A program made the position numbers and the translations under genes. The notes under the pieces were generated by a model that worked only from the letters and a program-made list of their open reading frames with translations, was not told the DNA's origin and ran no database searches. Source: Utricularia gibba (lineage: Eukaryota > Streptophyta > Magnoliopsida > Lamiales > Lentibulariaceae). From it: a stretch of 64,000 nucleotides of DNA. Positions 60,757-64,000 of this stretch are shown piece by piece. Location: positions 4,898,001-4,962,000 of the forward strand of contig NEEC01000004.1 in the NCBI GenBank assembly GCA_002189035.1. Reading direction: 5' to 3'. Each line of letters begins with the position of its first letter. The stretch's first letter is position 1.

Positions 60757-62283
60757 CTAGAGCTTCACAACTTCTGGAATAGAGACCGGAAACTTATCAA
60801 TGCAATCCTTCCAGGGACCGTCGACCGGAGTTTTGATCGTGCGGTTGCATTTCCAGACTGCGCTGTTGCATTTAAACCCACTTCCAAACGCGATTTGCCA
60901 AACCTTGTTACCCTTCTTCATCCTCCCTTTAGCCTCTATGTAAGCGAGCTCGTACCAAATGGAAGACGAGGACGTGTTCCCGAACCGGTAGAGCGACATA
61001 CGCGAAGCTTCAACGTGCTCCGGGGAGAGCTCGAGGCTTTTCTGGAGCTCATCGATCACTGCCCGGCCGCCGGCGTGGATGCAGAAGTGATCGAAGGCTT
61101 GTTTGAAGTCAGGGGCGTAGAGCTTCCATGTAGGGTTGATCATCTTTCTTCCTATGAAGGAAAGCGCGAATAAGAGCTTCTCCGACGGTGGAAGTGCTAG
61201 AGGTCCAATAGTAACTATGTTCGACTTCAGCGCTCTTCCGGCGGTGACCATCAAGTCCTTCGACAAGTGTACGCCCACTGTGCCTTCGGAGTCTTCTTGC
61301 TGGAATACACATCTGTAGGAGCTGTCATCGGCACCCTTATGGGTTCGAACGACGTGGAGGAGTTCGTACTTGGCACGTCGGCGATCGCGGGCCTTGTTGG
61401 AGAGGAGCATCGCAGCGGCACCCATGCGAAAGATGCAGTTGGGCAAGAGCATGGTTCTATCCGCGCCTTCGTAGTTATTGAGAGTAATGATTTCCGTACT
61501 GACAACAAGTGCACAGGAATTGGGATGCGCCTGAAGCAGATCCTTAGCTAAATCAATCGAAATCACACCGGCGCTGCACCCCATTCCCGAAAGATTGAAG
61601 CTCTTGATGTTACTCCTGAGCTTGTACTTATTCACGATCATCGCTGATAATGACGGCGTCGGCGAGAACAGGCTGCAGTTGACGACCAAAATATCAATTT
61701 CCCTTGGCCTCAGCCCTGTTTTCCTCATCAGATTATCAATCGCAGAGAACATGACCAATTCACCTTCCTCCCGAGCTTTCTCCATCGTTGGTTTGGGCGG
61801 GATGTAGTGCATCGCCGGTGGCAACGATGTTTCCTCTCCAAGTCCCGATCGTTCAAGAATCTTCATCATGAAATCCACGCCTTCAGGGCTATATCTCTGA
61901 AGAAGGTGCGCATGTTCCATGAACGAGGCAAAAGGAACTCTGAAAGTGATGGGCGGCTTGAAACAAGCGAAGTCCACCAGATAAACAGATCGTGGCTTCG
62001 AAAGTAGATAAACGGTGGATCCGAGGACGATGGAAAAACCATAGCATAGAATATAAACGGGATCCAAGTTTAGAGATTCCCAGACACCGATCATCCCCTC
62101 CACCCCGAGACGGCTGAGCTTGGCGGCCACGGCTCCGGCCAGCGGAATCAACAAGAGGGTGAAGAAGTTATTGATGACATACTGGTAACACAACTTGGGG
62201 TACTTCTTCTTCGTTGATGCAGCGGCGGGAGCCATTCTTGTTGTTGCTGTTTGATTCTCCCTATCGGGCGCAAACGGGAACAT
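60757..62283 (-). CDS. 3-ketoacyl-CoA synthase (KCS-B), intronless, intact
   Basis: One uninterrupted frame of 508 residues encodes an FAE1-type KCS of the ER fatty acid elongase. The N-terminus has a basic KKKYPKLCYQYVINNF segment and two hydrophobic stretches (FFTLLLIPLAGAVAAKL and VYILCYGFSIVLGSTVYLL). SVYLVDFACFKPPITFRVPF begins the catalytic part. Catalytic residues are Cys in [11 protein letters not shown], His in [11 protein letters not shown] and Asn in RFGNTSSSS. It ends VSIPEVVKL, very like the VSLPELVKL end of KCS-A, so the two are paralogues. An internal ATG (codon 17, at 62235) is an alternative start that would remove a short polar leader. It is transcribed towards KCS-A, 10 kb away. 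Confidence 0.96.
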   Translation of the reverse strand: MFPFAPDRENQTATTRMAPAAASTKKKYPKLCYQYVINNFFTLLLIPLAGAVAAKLSRLGVEGMIGVWESLNLDPVYILCYGFSIVLGSTVYLLSKPRSVYLVDFACFKPPITFRVPFASFMEHAHLLQRYSPEGVDFMMKILERSGLGEETSLPPAMHYIPPKPTMEKAREEGELVMFSAIDNLMRKTGLRPREIDILVVNCSLFSPTPSLSAMIVNKYKLRSNIKSFNLSGMGCSAGVISIDLAKDLLQAHPNSCALVVSTEIITLNNYEGADRTMLLPNCIFRMGAAAMLLSNKARDRRRAKYELLHVVRTHKGADDSSYRCVFQQEDSEGTVGVHLSKDLMVTAGRALKSNIVTIGPLALPPSEKLLFALSFIGRKMINPTWKLYAPDFKQAFDHFCIHAGGRAVIDELQKSLELSPEHVEASRMSLYRFGNTSSSSIWYELAYIEAKGRMKKGNKVWQIAFGSGFKCNSAVWKCNRTIKTPVDGPWKDCIDKFPVSIPEVVKL

Positions 62284-64000
62284 GATACTTAAAGACCCAA
62301 ACCAAAACCAATGTTTTCCGTTGCATTAAATGGAGAGTTGGGAGTTTGAATTCCAATGACTCATTCCAACACAAAACATCATTTGCTTTTATTTATTTAT
62401 TTATTTTTACCGAAAAAATATAGATATATTTAATTATTAAAACAAAATAAGTATTGGTTGTGGGTTGGTTTAATTTACATTCATGCCCCTATCTGGTGTT
62501 CCCTATCATACCTATTTGCAAATGTAATAGTATTGTAATACTTGATTGAGTCCAACCTAAAAAAATCACAAAATACTCTAATCTATATCTAAAACATTCA
62601 ATTTAATCTATGATATTATTAATGTTATAATACAAAATAACGACAAAATGTGTATTATTATTATTTCTCGAAAATCAATTCTCCAAAGAAGTGATAAAAT
62701 CAAATGGGAGGCTTCTTTTTTTATAACATGAACCACCCACTTCTACGGTTATTAGTATCACTCTTGAGGTTGGTGTCCAACATAAATGGATGTGGGGTTT
62801 TCTTCACCAATCAACAAGAAACAAATGCTACGTCACGCCACATCGACATATTTATGTGCCCATCCAACACCTTGTACCATGTGTTACGTACAAACCTGGG
62901 GTAAACATGCACACACAGACACACACAAAGAGAGACATCTTAGGTAAATCGAAACGTCGGCAAACATGTCCAAAGTGGCGATGCCTGATGTTCGATTCCC
63001 GCTTTGTAATGAACGTTCATAGAACATGATGTTACATTAGACTCCCGAATCGAAAGTGGGCTCCTTTAGGGTTACGCAGTACCTCTGAATGGATGTGAAA
63101 TATGAGGTTACCTGCATTTAATTGTACATATCTGGCTTAGTATATAGTTTTAATGATTATTGGCTAATGTGATTCTTCTTTTTTTTTTCATAAAAATAAA
63201 ACATTATGCTTAAAATAACTAGTTTTTTGCCACATATATTACAGGATTATCAGATTTGTAAATAACTCGAAGAGGACGATTTCTCTCTTAAGAGTAAAGA
63301 AAGTAGTGTTTGGTTCTTTTGCAATAGATGTTATTTTGTAAAAATGTTTGGAAATCAATTTCGCAATTAAATAAGTAAAAAGTTAAAAATATTTTTTATT
63401 TCTAAAAGAAGACTACAGAGATAAGTTCTTATCTTATGAGAATAATTTTGATTTATTGTCATGTTTCTTTAAAATTATTCAACATTCTATTTCCCAATGA
63501 TTTATTCTCTATAGTCATATTTCTTTATTATTTCGATGATTCCTAAAAGCTTTCAGGCTTAGATATGTTTTATGTAAGGATCTAATGAGTTGTCACACTT
63601 GATCCAACCATCTGGTGAGCACCCTCGTTGCACATTCTTCAATAAAAAAAAGTTTAATTGTGACAAGAAATTTAAAAATAGGGTAGCATGCATTATTAAG
63701 TTCGCCTGGTCGTCCCTAAAAATGACGATTATCCACCCTGAACGCGACCAAACACCAAAAACAATTTTGATTGGGCCGTCACGTAGAAGACCGTTCTTTC
63801 AACTAGTCCCCGATAGAAACATCAACATGATATCCCATCTTCCTAACTATTTGGTATTAAACCAAACAATCTCATATTAAGATTAATCAGTTGCATCTAA
63901 TTTTTTCTAATCATATCATTAATTTCTACATTTTAGAACATGAAATAACTTAGAAATAATTAAATCAAGGATGATGGACGCGTTTCGTAACATGAAGTGA
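62284..64000. other. KCS-B upstream region
   Basis: The first few hundred bases are the presumed promoter. The rest is AT-rich with short open frames lacking family similarity. No gene, RNA or defined repeat is supported. Confidence 0.5.

Noticed and set aside
1-64000. CRISPR arrays, operons, ribosome binding sites, tRNA or rRNA genes
   Set aside because: The window is plant nuclear DNA with spliced genes. I saw no regularly spaced repeats of CRISPR type and no cloverleaf or rRNA-like sequence by eye; a covariance-model scan was not possible.

Overview
This is a gene-rich stretch of a plant nuclear genome. The genes are split by short AT-rich introns with plant-type GT..AG borders, the intergenic DNA is AT-rich, and the families are land-plant ones (D-type cyclin, ZF-HD, GEM-like GRAM, KCS, STOP1-like, GAT1_2.1). 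A eudicot is likely; I cannot name the genus. Exon borders were built by eye from open reading frames, splice consensus and family conservation. No transcript or database evidence was available.

Layout: 3' part of a D-type cyclin (+, 2-864); zinc-finger homeodomain gene (-, 1812-2501); GEM-like GRAM protein (-, 3830-5692); GH5 exo-beta-1,3-glucanase-like enzyme (-, 6299-8582); 14-exon LMBR1-domain protein 2 homologue (-, 9425-14292); non-epsilon 14-3-3 (-, 15256-16475); half-size ABCG transporter (+, 17470-19855); tandem cluster of FBW2-like F-box/LRR genes (-, 20523-29911) with three short copies plus one broken copy and one older longer relative; STOP1-like C2H2 factor (-, 30759-31900); receptor-like cytoplasmic kinase (-, 34227-36241); 5'-truncated pyridoxal kinase relic (+, about 37884-39328); MATE transporter (-, 39427-41578); small CHORD-like zinc protein (+, 42864-43749); class I glutamine amidotransferase of the GAT1_2.1 type (-, 44294-45839); a repetitive block (about 46230-48000); a 3-ketoacyl-CoA synthase (+, 49047-50603); a Ty3/gypsy LTR retrotransposon (52345-59119); and a second, intronless KCS (-, 60757-62283).

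The genes do not form an operon-like unit. Local associations are the F-box tandem array, the convergent KCS pair with a retrotransposon between them, and TGGGCC/T (site II-like) promoter motifs upstream of several housekeeping genes.

Two observations stand out. First, eight single-base losses, mostly in short G/C runs, break six otherwise well-conserved genes (ZHD three times; F-box D, STOP1-like, RLCK, MATE and KCS-A once each). All are deletions, and each adjoining frame resumes family-conserved sequence. Consensus homopolymer under-calling explains this better than independent pseudogenisation. Second, the LTR retrotransposon is flanked exactly at both ends by a 436-bp direct repeat, far longer than a normal 4-6 bp target-site duplication, and the two flanking copies differ less (4 mismatches) than the element's two LTRs do (about 23).
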